DNA of 50,198 nucleotides from an uncultured Pseudomonadota bacterium (GTDB lineage: Bacteria; Myxococcota_A; UBA796; JAFGLY01), in contig CALDOK010000023.1 of the NCBI GenBank assembly GCA_937912125.1, forward strand, positions 1 through 50,198, read 5' to 3'. The position numbers and the translations under genes were made by a program. Below, in pieces: positions 1-8,088 of the stretch (positions are counted from its first letter, which is position 1; each line of letters starts with the position of its first letter). The notes under the pieces were generated by a model. The model was not told the DNA's origin, did no database searches, and was given only the letters and a program-made list of their open reading frames with translations.

Positions 1-659
1 CTCCTCAGCTCAGGATCTACAGTCAGCGATAGCCGAGGGTGACGGTCCAGATGCTCAGGGCCGCGAGCCATACAGGCGAGGGCCCGCGTGTACCTCGAGC
101 CTGCCCGCGGTGTTCCTTCGAGCTCGAGGACCGCGTGAAGCGGGGCGATCCGAAGCGTCGTGGCAGTCGTTATCAGCGCAGAGCGATTGGGGGCGCCGCG
201 CGCCTATCCGCTGCATCGGCGGTTCCCTCCGGGTTTGGTGTTGGTCGGTGGTGGCTCCCTTCAGGCGACCACGGCGAGTGGGGTGCGATCTCTCCTACCG
301 GCCTGGTCCGGCGTCGCGCGGGCAGCCGCGCACTCGAGGCCAAGCGCCCACCAGCGATACTCGGCAGCCCCAGCGTGCTGGGCGCGAAGTACCCTGGCCA
401 CCGACATCACTCGGAAGCCAGCTGGCGCCAGGGCGACGGTGCGCGCTCGCATCGGCTGTCCACTGCGAGGACATAGGGCGCGATCTTACTGGGATACTCT
501 CCAGAGCGACGCGGCCCACGCCAGCCAAGCTGGCTGGGGCCCAAGCGCTGGCTCCTTGGTGAGCCTGATGTGGTGGTGGGCCGGCGCTGTTGGGGCCCCG
601 TCTTGCTCCCCTGTCTTGCTCCCCTGTCTTGCTCCCCTGTTTGTGGGCGCTCTGCATCG
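1..659. other. Left edge, no convincing gene
   Basis: I find no open reading frame here with a recognisable product. The frames that are open are low-complexity Arg/Ala/Ser-rich translations typical of non-coding GC-rich DNA. A minus-strand stretch of about 50 codons ends near base 25 and reads plausibly at its tail, but it is closed by a stop near base 172 and has no start. The only structure I see is a short tandem repeat at 602-640, just past the end of the MetE-like gene. Confidence 0.5.
602..640. repeat. Three tandem copies of a 13-bp repeat
   Basis: The 13-mer CTTGCTCCCCTGT occurs three times head to tail without a mismatch. It lies 20 bases beyond the stop codon of the MetE-like gene. 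It does not form an obvious hairpin, so it is not a classical terminator. Replication slippage is the simplest explanation. Confidence 0.85.
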
Positions 660-1811
660 TCAGCCGTGGCGCTCCCGCAGCACCCTGGCGGCCTTCGCCA
701 TCTGGGCGACCTTGGCTGTCGCGGTTCGTTCGTCGTTCACGCAGCGGTTGGCGAAGCAGCCGAAGCCGCAGTCGGGGTTCAGGTAGATCTGCTCGGGGCG
801 GAACCACCGCAGCGCGCGCTCGGCTTGGTTCACGATGAACTCCACGCTCTCGGCCTCGGTGGTGCGGGGGTTCACCACCCCCAGCCCCAGCTCCCGGTCG
901 GCGAGGGACCGGCCCACCACCTCGATGTCCCCCGCCCGGGGGGTGGCGTACTCGAGCACCAGTTGGCGCACGTTCATGGCCTCGAAGGCGGGCACGAGGG
1001 GCTCGTAGTCACCGCTGAGCAGCACGTCTTCCCGGCGGCTCCAGTTGCCTCGGCACACGTGGATGCCTGTGCGCAGGCCCTCGAAGCCTGCGATCACCCG
1101 ATTGAGCAGCTCTGCGGCATACTCGAGCTCACAACCCGCATCACGGCGGGTGGCAAGGGTCGCTCACATGAAGGTGCGGCGGTCGTTCTCCTGGGAGAAG
1201 ACGATCTCGGTGAGCACCGGCTCGTCGAACTGTACGAAGCTGGCGCCCAGCGCCTCGAGCTCCGCCAGCTCATCCCGCAGGATCCGGATGACGTCCTCGG
1301 CCAGCTCGGTCTTGTCGGCGTAGCCGGCCTTGGAGTAGGCGGTGACCCACATGGAACGGGTGAGCAGGTAGGGGCCCGGGAGGGTGACCTTGATGGGCTT
1401 GTCCGTCAGCTGCCGCACGAAGCGCAGATCGTCGGCCACCAGCGGTTCCCGTCGGCTCACGCGGCCCACGCAGGTGGGGTTGCGGATGGCCGAGGCGGGC
1501 ACGTCCAGGGTCTCGAGCATCTCCTCGAAGCCGGCCTTGTCCTCGAGCACATCCAACATCTCGGCCAGGGACATCAGCCGGGTGCCGTCGAGCTTGTCGG
1601 CGACGAAGGAGTAGAAGTTGTCGCGGCGGTGCTCGCCGTCGACGATCACGTCGGCGCCGGCCTCGATCTGCAGGCTCACGCAGCGACGGATCTCATCGTC
1701 GGCCACGGCGTCGAAGTCGGCGCGGCTCATGCGGCCCAGCCGCTTGTCCCGCAGCGCCTTCAAGAGCGTGCGTGAGCGGGGCCAGCTCCCTACCTGGGTG
1801 ACGTCGAACAT
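660..1811 (-). CDS. MetE-like methionine synthase core protein with in-frame UGA (candidate selenoprotein)
   Basis: Read through the UGA, this is a 383-residue protein of the cobalamin-independent methionine synthase II family (the MetE catalytic barrel without the N-terminal domain). ATG 1811 follows a strong AGGAGG. Visible features are the N-terminal VGSWPR motif, the DEPVLTE motif near residue 196, and the zinc-site motifs: HVC near residue 246, LEYATPRAG near 286 and NPDCGF near 346. MetE proteins transfer a methyl group to a thiol, classically homocysteine, bound at zinc. Codon 216 is UGA, in the context TFM-UGA-ATL. The frame continues for 167 residues without a shift, and all zinc ligands lie after the UGA, so termination there would give a dead protein. 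From memory, relatives carry Cys at this place, so I infer selenocysteine. A nonsense mutation or sequencing error is the alternative. It is the last gene of the TusA/DsrE/OsmC operon, 15 bases after the OsmC gene. Confidence 0.8.
1128..1166 (-). promoter_or_regulatory. Candidate bacterial SECIS hairpin directly after the in-frame UGA
   Basis: The UGA is at complement 1164-1166. Counting from the base after it, bases 13-18 (ACCCGC) pair perfectly with bases 25-30 (GCGGGU), enclosing the six-base loop CGUGAU. After one C-U mismatch the helix extends by five more pairs (bases 7-11 with 32-36, two of them G-U). Known bacterial SECIS elements have an apical loop about 16-37 bases after the UGA, with a G among the first two loop bases; here the loop is at bases 19-24 and G is its second base. 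The pairing is seen in the sequence; the function is inferred. Confidence 0.65.
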
Positions 1812-1826
1812 GGGTTCCTCCTGGGT

Positions 1827-2564
1827 TCACATGATGACCAGCTTGATCTCGATGCTGGCCGCTTTGCGCAGGGTGGCCACGATGGGCGAGCGCGCCAAGG
1901 CGCGGTCCCAGGCCGCCCGCACCGCGGCCTCGTCGTCGAAGCTGGAGGCGAAGCAGCGCAGCGTCGCGCTCTCGAGGCTCGGGTCCCCAGCGTCGAGGCC
2001 CAGGTGGGCCATCACGCTGTGCAGGGTACCCTTGGCGCTGATCTCGATGTCGTCGACCTCGAGGCCGTCCCGGGCGCACTCGGTGGCGAAGCCGGTGGTG
2101 AGGGAGGCCGCCAGGGTCCCCAGCAGGTACTCCACCGCCGAGGGGTGGGCGTCCCTCTCCTCGAAGCTGGCCGCCTGGCCCACGGTCCACTGGAAGTTGC
2201 GGCAGTACACGGTGCTGCGCATGGGGCCGGCGGCCCGCGCCCGCAGGCGCCAGGTGTAGTCGTTGGCCTTCGCCTTGTCCGCCGCCAGGGCCTGCTCGTC
2301 CTGGACACCGTCGCCCCGGCGCACGAAGAAGCGGGTGGTGTTGCCTCCGGGCAGCTCCCCCAGGTAGTCGTGGCCCGACAGGCGGCACCAGGGGGGCAGG
2401 TCGTCGCAGACCGTGATCTCCCGGCTGCGCACCTCGAGCACCGCGCCGGGGGGCACTTCGAGCATGTGCTCGCGGATCAGCAGCGCCAGCCCGGACCCGC
2501 AGTCCAGATCACCGCCGTCGAACACCACCGCGGGCTCGAGCCCACTCAGGGTCGGGTCAGCCAT
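1827..2564 (-). CDS. TusA-OsmC fusion protein
   Basis: This 245-residue soluble protein has two domains. Residues about 10-85 resemble the TusA sulfur-carrier fold, with a DCGSGLAL motif where TusA has its Cys-Pro-x-Pro site, and a WCRLSGH motif typical of TusA-like domains. Residues about 100-245 resemble OsmC, a family of thiol-dependent peroxidases and redox proteins: a Cys lies near residue 122 (VYCRNF) and another near 165 (TECARDG), the usual two-cysteine layout. ATG 2564 lies just past the DsrE stop codon, so translation is probably coupled. A carrier domain fused to a redox domain suggests handling of persulfide, or selenide-level sulfur analogues, in the cytoplasm. The substrate is not known. 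Confidence 0.8.
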   Translation of the reverse strand: MADPTLSGLEPAVVFDGGDLDCGSGLALLIREHMLEVPPGAVLEVRSREITVCDDLPPWCRLSGHDYLGELPGGNTTRFFVRRGDGVQDEQALAADKAKANDYTWRLRARAAGPMRSTVYCRNFQWTVGQAASFEERDAHPSAVEYLLGTLAASLTTGFATECARDGLEVDDIEISAKGTLHSVMAHLGLDAGDPSLESATLRCFASSFDDEAAVRAAWDRALARSPIVATLRKAASIEIKLVIM

Positions 2565-2570
2565 GGCGGA

Positions 2571-2933
2571 TCAGTAGGTGATGCAGGGCGCGCCGTTCAC
2601 CAGCAGCTCCACCAGGGCGGCGCCACCGGCGGGCACGGCGCCGTCGATCATGTCGTCGGGGCCGAAGCCGCGCATCTTCATGCAGGGGGAGCAGACCAGG
2701 ATCTTGCCGCCACCGGCCACGAACTTCTCCACCAAGCCAGCCAGGGGAGCGAAGGGGGGCTCGGCCACGATCTTGGCGGCCTCGCCGCGCTTGGCGATCC
2801 AGGCGCCATCGGCGCTCAAGAACACGGTGGTGTCCTGGTCGCTGCCCAGGGCCGCGTTGGCCACGACGAAGCCCACGGTGGCCTTGTCGATGTCGAGGTG
2901 GGAGTTGACGATGGAGACGACGAATCCGGGCAT
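2571..2933 (-). CDS. DsrE-family sulfur-relay protein
   Basis: This 120-residue protein matches the small DsrE/DsrF-like alpha-beta fold: a hydrophobic first strand, a Phe-Leu-Ser-Ala-Asp-Gly turn near residue 40, and a CSPCMKMRG motif near residue 82, where DsrE-like proteins place the cysteine that carries sulfane sulfur. Further along is AALVELLVNGAPC. ATG 2933 has GGAGG ahead of it. It sits between two proteins with TusA domains, and TusA-DsrE pairs are known to pass persulfide between each other. The exact partner and acceptor here are inferred, with the MetE-like enzyme as the obvious candidate. Confidence 0.8.
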   Translation of the reverse strand: MPGFVVSIVNSHLDIDKATVGFVVANAALGSDQDTTVFLSADGAWIAKRGEAAKIVAEPPFAPLAGLVEKFVAGGGKILVCSPCMKMRGFGPDDMIDGAVPAGGAALVELLVNGAPCITY

Positions 2934-2955
2934 GGTTGCCCTCCTTGGGTTGGCT

Positions 2956-3579
2956 TCAGGACTTCTTCCTGACGCGGTAGGTGGGGGGGGTGAGTTCGAG
3001 CAGGGCGTGTCCTGCCAGGCGGCACCACGCCGGGATGTCCTGCACCGCCCCTGGGTCGGTGGCGTGGATCACCACGAGGCCGCCGGGCCCTACATCGGCC
3101 ATGCGGCACCGCAGGGCCAAGGCCAGGTCGCCGCAGCCTTCGTCACCCAGGTCCCAGTGAACGACCGCGGGCGGAGTGGAGGCGGTGCGGTCCGAGGCCG
3201 TGTGCGCGGCGGGGGCCGTGGGCCAGGCCTGCCACAGACACGCGGGCCGCATGGGATCGGCTTGCCCCTCCCTGACTCCAGCCCTGAGCCAGGCGGTGCG
3301 GTAGCAGTCACGGCGGGCCAGAAAGTCCACAGCCCGCCCGAGGAAGTCCTCGGTGGGCAGCTCGAGCGCCTGGGCCAGGCAGACCACGCAGCGTGGCGCG
3401 TCCTTGGCGCCCATCTGAATGGCGATGACGCTGGCGTGGCCACACAGCTCACGCCCACATCCGCAGCAGCTCGTGCCTTCGAGCCGGTCGACTTCGGCGA
3501 ACAGCGCGTCGAGCTCGGCCTGCTCGGCAGGGGTGATGGGCGTCCAGGACTGCAAGGTGGTTCCGGGCCAGGGCACCAT
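2956..3579 (-). CDS. Cys-rich N-domain plus TusA-like C-domain protein
   Basis: This protein of about 207 residues has a Cys-rich N-terminal half with a CCGCGRELCGH cluster and a later CVVCLAQ pair, which looks like a zinc- or metal-binding module. The C-terminal 70 residues are TusA-like: DEGCGDLALALRCRM, then IPAWCRLAGHALLE, close to the first domain of the TusA-OsmC protein. I chose ATG 3579. An upstream in-frame TTG at 3612 has no ribosome site and would leave only a few bases between the LysR operator-like sequence and the gene. It is the first gene of the sulfur-carrier operon. The N-terminal domain function is unknown to me. Confidence 0.7.
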   Translation of the reverse strand: MVPWPGTTLQSWTPITPAEQAELDALFAEVDRLEGTSCCGCGRELCGHASVIAIQMGAKDAPRCVVCLAQALELPTEDFLGRAVDFLARRDCYRTAWLRAGVREGQADPMRPACLWQAWPTAPAAHTASDRTASTPPAVVHWDLGDEGCGDLALALRCRMADVGPGGLVVIHATDPGAVQDIPAWCRLAGHALLELTPPTYRVRKKS

Positions 3580-3612
3580 GCAGGGGTAGTGCGGGGCCGA
3601 CGGTCCTACCAA

Positions 3613-3657
3613 CGATCAATATCGATGATAGTGCATCACGGTATCGATGAAATCGAT
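3613..3657 (-). promoter_or_regulatory. AT-rich operator-like spacer with LTTR box
   Basis: In a GC-rich background this 45-base spacer is AT-rich. It holds ATCGAT three times (3621, 3643, 3652); two of these sit in a perfect TATCGATGA direct repeat 22 bases apart, about two helical turns. Between them, 3626-3638 reads TGAT-N5-ATCA, which fits the T-N11-A dyad bound by LysR-type regulators. It separates the lysR stop codon from the first sulfur-carrier gene, so it is the likely operator and promoter of that operon. Confidence 0.6.
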
Positions 3658-4545
3658 TCAACCACCCTGTTTCAGGCACCGGATGAGCTGGGTCACCGCC
3701 GCGCTGGGCTCCCTCGCCCGCATCCTGGCCGCGTAGATGCGGCGGGACACCGGCGTGCCCAGGAGCGACAGCTCCACCAGGCGGCCCTCCCTCAGATCCT
3801 CGGCCACCGCCAGCCGGGAGATGAAGCTCACCCCCAGGCCCTGCAGCAGGCACTGTCGCGCCGCGGCAGTGCTGCCCACGCGGATCGCCGGGCCGGTTTG
3901 TCGCTGGGCAGCGCGCACCGCCAGGATGTCCGCCACCGCCCCCATGGTGCCGGAGCCTTCTTCCCGGAGGATGATGGGTGCGCTCGCGAGGTCCCCAGCG
4001 CTGAGCTCTCCGGTCTGGGCCGTCGCATCGCCCGCCCTGGCCACCAGCACCACTTCGTCGGTGCCGATGGGGGTGTAGACGATGCGCTTGTCCTGTTCCC
4101 GGGCGCCGACGACCGCCAGGTCGCAGTCCCTCGCCCGCAGCGCGGCGATGGCCCGGCTCGAGTCCGAGACCTCGAGGGAGACGCTGATGCCCGGGCTGGT
4201 TCGGCGGAGCCTGGCCAGGGCCCCAGGCAGCAGGTAGACCGCGGGGATGGTGGAGCAGGCGACGGCGATGTTTCCAGCGGTGCCAGCGCCTTGTCCCTGG
4301 AGCGTGGCTTTGGCCTCGTCTCGCAGCGCCAGGATCCGGGTGGCGTAGGGCGCCAGCGTGGCACCGGCCGAGGTGGCGCGGACCGGTCGGGCGCGCCGCT
4401 CGAGCAGCACGACCCCCAGGCGGTCCTCCAGCGCCTTGATGTGAAAGCTCACCGTGGACTGGGTGATGTGCAGCGCCCGGGCGGCGCGAGAGAAGCTGCC
4501 GTGCTCGAGGATGGCCAGGAAGGTCTGCAGCTGATGGATGTCCAC
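3658..4545 (-). CDS. LysR-family transcriptional regulator
   Basis: This 295-residue LysR-type regulator begins DIHQLQTFLAILEHGSFSRAA, with the winged helix-turn-helix in the first 60 residues (TQSTVSFHIKALEDRLG), followed by a substrate-binding domain (AVACSTIPAVYLLP, then LREEGSGT near residue 200). It resembles the CysB/CysL/Cbl style that senses sulfur or small anions, but I cannot name the ligand. GTG 4545 is preferred because AGGAGG lies four bases upstream; an ATG at 4572 would add nine residues ahead of the normal LysR start. It is encoded in the same direction as the sulfur-carrier operon and ends at the operator-like spacer, so it very likely controls that operon. Confidence 0.9.
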   Translation of the reverse strand: MDIHQLQTFLAILEHGSFSRAARALHITQSTVSFHIKALEDRLGVVLLERRARPVRATSAGATLAPYATRILALRDEAKATLQGQGAGTAGNIAVACSTIPAVYLLPGALARLRRTSPGISVSLEVSDSSRAIAALRARDCDLAVVGAREQDKRIVYTPIGTDEVVLVARAGDATAQTGELSAGDLASAPIILREEGSGTMGAVADILAVRAAQRQTGPAIRVGSTAAARQCLLQGLGVSFISRLAVAEDLREGRLVELSLLGTPVSRRIYAARMRAREPSAAVTQLIRCLKQGG

Positions 4546-4900
4546 GGGGCCTCCTGCTTGGACCGGCCGCACCGAGTCCTCCGCACCGCAGCACAGGCTA
4601 CCAGGAACGGTGCGGGACTTGGCGGTGGAGGCCGGAAGCGGCGCTGGCGCACCGCAGCCTGATAGCGGTACCGCTAGAAGATGAAGTCAGGGGCCTGGTT
4701 CAATACGTCGCGAAGCAGGCCAGGGCGGCGCGCCAGCACGAGGCGGCTTGCCCAGGGCAGGGTGCAAGGCGTCGGTGTGGAGCCCGCGCAGGTCCTGGCG
4801 TTGGCTCACCAGGGACTCCTCGGCGGTGCTGCCTGCGCCTGCGCGCTTCAGGTCCGAGACGAAGCCCCTGCGGAAGCCGCGCCGGGGGCGGCCCGCGTCG
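4546..4900. other. Spacer upstream of lysR
   Basis: No gene is convincing here; open frames on both strands are compositionally unlike the neighbours. The spacer should hold the lysR promoter. It also contains the palindrome described separately at 4663-4676. Confidence 0.5.
4663..4676. promoter_or_regulatory. Perfect 14-bp palindrome
   Basis: TAGCGGTACCGCTA is a perfect inverted repeat with no spacer, about 120 bases ahead of the lysR start. Its form suits a homodimer-binding operator better than a terminator, since no T-run follows on either strand. Binding partner unknown. Confidence 0.35.
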
Positions 4901-5671
4901 CTACCAGCTGTACAGAGGTGTTCCCTGCTCGACCATCCAATCATCGAGCATTCCCTGACAGACATCGAAGCTCTCCTCGGGGATGGCCAGGTATGAAGTG
5001 ACGCCATCGTCGGCCCAGGAGTGGTCGGGGGCGGCGAGCCAGGTCTGGCTCCAGGTCTCGCAGTAGGGCGCGTCGTCCTCGGCTGCCACCCGGTAGAGGT
5101 CCGCACCGACGGTAGGAGCCTGCCACTGTACGTCCTCGTAGCTGTAGCTCCACTCCTGACCGCGCAGGCTGGTGACCTGGGTGAAGCCGTCGTAGCGCAC
5201 CGCCCAGCTGTAGGCGTAGGTGTCGAGGCCAGCCAGCAGCTCGTCGAGGGACTCCATGTCGTAGCAGGGACAGAAGAAGTCCTCGTCGGTCCAGCCGTCG
5301 CAGTCGTTGTCGTAGCCATCGGCGAGCTCGGCCATCCCCGGGCCCGAGGCGGCGCCGCCGTCGCCGCAGTCATCGGCGTTGTCCACGTAGCCGGCCTCGG
5401 GGTACTCGCTGGCGGTGGCGTCGGGGTCGCCGAAGCCGTCCCCGTCCGAGTCGGGGTACCAGGCCCCCGGCAGGACATCGCCATGTCCCAGGTGGGCCGA
5501 GAGCGCACTCTCGGAGATGCTCAGCAGGTTGTAGCTGCCGTCGCCCCTGGCGTGGCAGACGTCCACCTTGACGGCCTTGGCGCTGGCCAGGGTCGGAACG
5601 CCCGAGGCGGTGAACAGCAGCGCTACGGCGAAGAGCGCGGGACGCGCCCTCGGCCCTGAGCGTGATGCCAC
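4901..5671 (-). CDS. Secreted protein of unknown function with calcium-binding-like Asp repeat
   Basis: This 256-residue protein has an N-terminal signal peptide (about 1-31, ending ASA). Next comes a VDVCHARGDGSYN...AHLGHGD segment, a Cys-His motif that I associate with short domains in exported bacterial proteins, and then DSDGDGFGDP and DGYDNDCDGWTDED, which resemble thrombospondin-3/MopE calcium-binding loops. The C-terminal half (about 140-256) is rich in Trp and Tyr and unrecognised. GTG 5671 is the start given; no strong ribosome site decides it. It stands alone on the minus strand. Role unknown; surface or periplasmic location is inferred. Confidence 0.75.
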   Translation of the reverse strand: MASRSGPRARPALFAVALLFTASGVPTLASAKAVKVDVCHARGDGSYNLLSISESALSAHLGHGDVLPGAWYPDSDGDGFGDPDATASEYPEAGYVDNADDCGDGGAASGPGMAELADGYDNDCDGWTDEDFFCPCYDMESLDELLAGLDTYAYSWAVRYDGFTQVTSLRGQEWSYSYEDVQWQAPTVGADLYRVAAEDDAPYCETWSQTWLAAPDHSWADDGVTSYLAIPEESFDVCQGMLDDWMVEQGTPLYSW

Positions 5672-5714
5672 GGAGCATCGCGCGTTCCGTCAATCGGTTG
5701 GGGAAAGCCTGTCC

Positions 5715-5731
5715 AGACGGGCCCCCCGTCT
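5715..5731 (-). terminator. Short GC hairpin after the exported protein gene
   Basis: AGACGGG and CCCGTCT form a seven-pair stem with a three-base loop, 27 bases after the stop codon of the upstream minus-strand gene. Only a weak T-run follows, so this may be a poor intrinsic terminator or a transcript-end stabiliser. Confidence 0.35.
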
Positions 5732-5757
5732 ATGCTCTTGGTCCCCCGACCAGGCTC

Positions 5758-7842
5758 CTAGCCTCCCGCGGCCGAGCGGAGCCGGCTGATGGGTGCGTCC
5801 GGCAGCAGCTCGGTCGGCTCGGGCACGGGCGCCCGGTAGGGGGAGCGCGCGCCGATGGGGTCGTCGTCGATCACCCCGCGGAAGGGCTCGGGCAGCACGC
5901 TCTCGTCCTCGAGCTGGCCCAGGATCCAGCGTGTGAACGTGGCCTCCTCCCGCTCACCCCGAGCCTCGAGGTCCGCGACGTAGGCCTCCATCTGCTCCAG
6001 GGTCCAGGCGCCGCTCAAGCCGGCGGTGCGCTCCTTCAGCTTGCTGTTCAGCTCGGCGTTCGCACGGTCGATGATGGTCTGCTTCTGGAGCCTGCCGGAC
6101 TCGTCCTCCTCGCGAATGTTCACCGTCTCGGTGATGCGGCGGGTCCCTGCGCCGTACGCGAGGGTGACGCTGCGCGACACGCTACCGCTCCAGGTGGTGG
6201 TGGTGACGCGGTCCTCGCGCCGATGAACCTGGGTGACCGTGCCGTCGGGGCTCGGACCGAGGGCATCCACCTCCCGCTCGCAGCGCGCGCGGACCTCCGA
6301 GATCCGCGCTTCGACCTCGGCGTTGTTGCGCAGGGCAGCGGAGTTGTCCGGCGCACGGCCCCACTCGATGCCCTCCTGCTCGTAGGTCCGCGTGGTGGTG
6401 CCGTCGGCGTTGATGTAGTCATTGGCGGTCACGGGGCCCACGGAGCGCACAGAGGCCCCGGAGGTGTCGATGGCCATCAGCTCGGCCTCGAGCGCCTCGA
6501 CCTCATCGTCGCAGCCGAACTGGATCCCGTTGTAGCGCTGCACCCAGCTGTCCCGCGCGCTGGTGTCCCGCGAGGTGGACTCCCACTCCTCCACCTCGGT
6601 GCGGGTGTCCTGGCTGCTGACGAGGCGGATCACGGGCTCGTCCTCCGCGATCAGGCGGATGTCGGCGCGCTGCCCCTCCGGGCTCGGGGTCGGAGCGTGG
6701 ATGGCGGGGAGGAAGTCTTTGAAGGTCGCGAAGCGCCTGCCACCGATTCCATCGAGAAAGACCCCGGACAGGTACACGGTGCCCGAGACGTAGTGCTTGG
6801 CACCCTCGTCCACGGACGGCAGCCAGCCCTCGATCAGGGCACCCATGCGGGCCTTGGCGACCTCGGCCGCGTCGTTCTTCAGGTAGGAGGACGAGCGCCA
6901 CACGTCCATGCTGCGTAGCACCGCGTTGCCGAAGAGCACCCAAGCCGTGAAGGTGGCCGGGCCGGAGTCGGCCTCGCGGGCCCGAAGCTCCTGCTCGATG
7001 CGCTGCTCGTAGAGCCCGAAGAGAGCCTTGTCGAGGTAGTAGTTGTCCCCGGAGACCGCCGTCACGAGGTGGGCGTAGCGTGCGAACTCGGGTGCCAGGC
7101 CGAGGAACTCCCAGAACTCGTCCGTAGCCTCGATGCGGGCGGTCAGGTCTCGCAGCTCGGCCGCGAATGCTCGCTCCCCCATCCACCGCTGGAGATCGGA
7201 GAGATTCCAGTCAAGCCCCTGTGCAAGCTGACCCAGCCGCACCGCCTCGTCGATCTCGCCCGCGGTGATCGCGGTCTCGATGCGCTCCTGGAGATCGTCC
7301 AAGGGTGCCGGATCTCCGCAGAGGGGCCAGAAGCGCGCATCGTCGAACACCCACAGCACACCCGGCTCGATCCCTTCCCAGGAGGTGACGTAGACGTCCT
7401 CACGCTCGGTGGACCACGCGGCCCCGAGGGGGGTGAGGCGAGGCGGTGTCGCGGACGGAACGAGCTCGAACGGCGCACTCTCGAGGCCCTCCGCGCGCCA
7501 GGCGTCCTCGAAGCGTATGGTGGAGAGGAGCCCGTGGACCGCCAGCAGCCTGCGGCCGTCCTCGTCGTAGAACAGCTCCAGGCGCTCGACGGTGGCACCC
7601 TCGGCGAGATCGAGTGCCAGATACTGCGGATCGCTGCGGTACACCGCCGTGACCTCACCCTCGGCCTGGAGCTCGTCGAGCTTCTTGTTGGAGAGCGGAC
7701 CGCTGCCCCGCACCAGCGGTGCCAACGCGCCACCGCGGACGCCGAAGTCGCTCGTGCGCAGGTCCTGCAGGCTGCTGTCACCAGCGCCAACGACGGGGGG
7801 GACCAGGAGTCCAACGAAGAGGAACGTGGCGGAGGGAAGCAT
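5758..7842 (-). CDS. Large exported protein of unknown function
   Basis: This 694-residue protein begins with a signal peptide (residues 1-21, LFVGLLVPPVVGAG). ATG 7842 is supported by AGGAGA seven bases upstream; the open frame runs further up but without coding character. The body is acidic and mostly helical: residues about 170-330 are Leu/Ala/Glu-rich, and about 440-620 have long charged helices that could form coiled coils. I see no catalytic motif and no membrane segment after the signal peptide. It is followed closely by another exported-protein gene on the same strand. I do not recognise the family. Confidence 0.75.
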   Translation of the reverse strand: MLPSATFLFVGLLVPPVVGAGDSSLQDLRTSDFGVRGGALAPLVRGSGPLSNKKLDELQAEGEVTAVYRSDPQYLALDLAEGATVERLELFYDEDGRRLLAVHGLLSTIRFEDAWRAEGLESAPFELVPSATPPRLTPLGAAWSTEREDVYVTSWEGIEPGVLWVFDDARFWPLCGDPAPLDDLQERIETAITAGEIDEAVRLGQLAQGLDWNLSDLQRWMGERAFAAELRDLTARIEATDEFWEFLGLAPEFARYAHLVTAVSGDNYYLDKALFGLYEQRIEQELRAREADSGPATFTAWVLFGNAVLRSMDVWRSSSYLKNDAAEVAKARMGALIEGWLPSVDEGAKHYVSGTVYLSGVFLDGIGGRRFATFKDFLPAIHAPTPSPEGQRADIRLIAEDEPVIRLVSSQDTRTEVEEWESTSRDTSARDSWVQRYNGIQFGCDDEVEALEAELMAIDTSGASVRSVGPVTANDYINADGTTTRTYEQEGIEWGRAPDNSAALRNNAEVEARISEVRARCEREVDALGPSPDGTVTQVHRREDRVTTTTWSGSVSRSVTLAYGAGTRRITETVNIREEDESGRLQKQTIIDRANAELNSKLKERTAGLSGAWTLEQMEAYVADLEARGEREEATFTRWILGQLEDESVLPEPFRGVIDDDPIGARSPYRAPVPEPTELLPDAPISRLRSAAGG

Positions 7843-8088
7843 CGGGATTCTCCTGATGGGTTTCGGTACCAGGGACCCGGAACACGTACTGCTAACGCCA
7901 ACTCCCGGCGTTGTTGCTGCTCCCCACTCCGGCGATGAAGGGGCAGCCAAGAGGAGGCCGGGGAAGCCCGTCCAGACGGCGAGGCACCTGTGCACCGAGT
8001 CTGGGCCTCCCACCCGAGGCCTGTCAAGGGTCGGCGACTCGCATCGTTCGAGTCCGCGGGAGGGCGCTCGAGGCTGTCGACGAGATCC

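Noticed and set aside
1..172. C-terminus of a minus-strand outer-membrane-type protein
   Set aside because: The tail reads well for about 15 residues, but a stop closes the frame near 172 and there is no start or family match.
660..1811. Frameshifted metE-like pseudogene
   Set aside because: The two halves are in the same frame (22 sense codons between UGA and the next possible start), with no other damage and a SECIS-like hairpin, so recoding explains it better than decay.
2578..4662. Very long plus-strand frame
   Set aside because: Antisense to DsrE-like, TusA-like and LysR genes, whose motifs are unambiguous.
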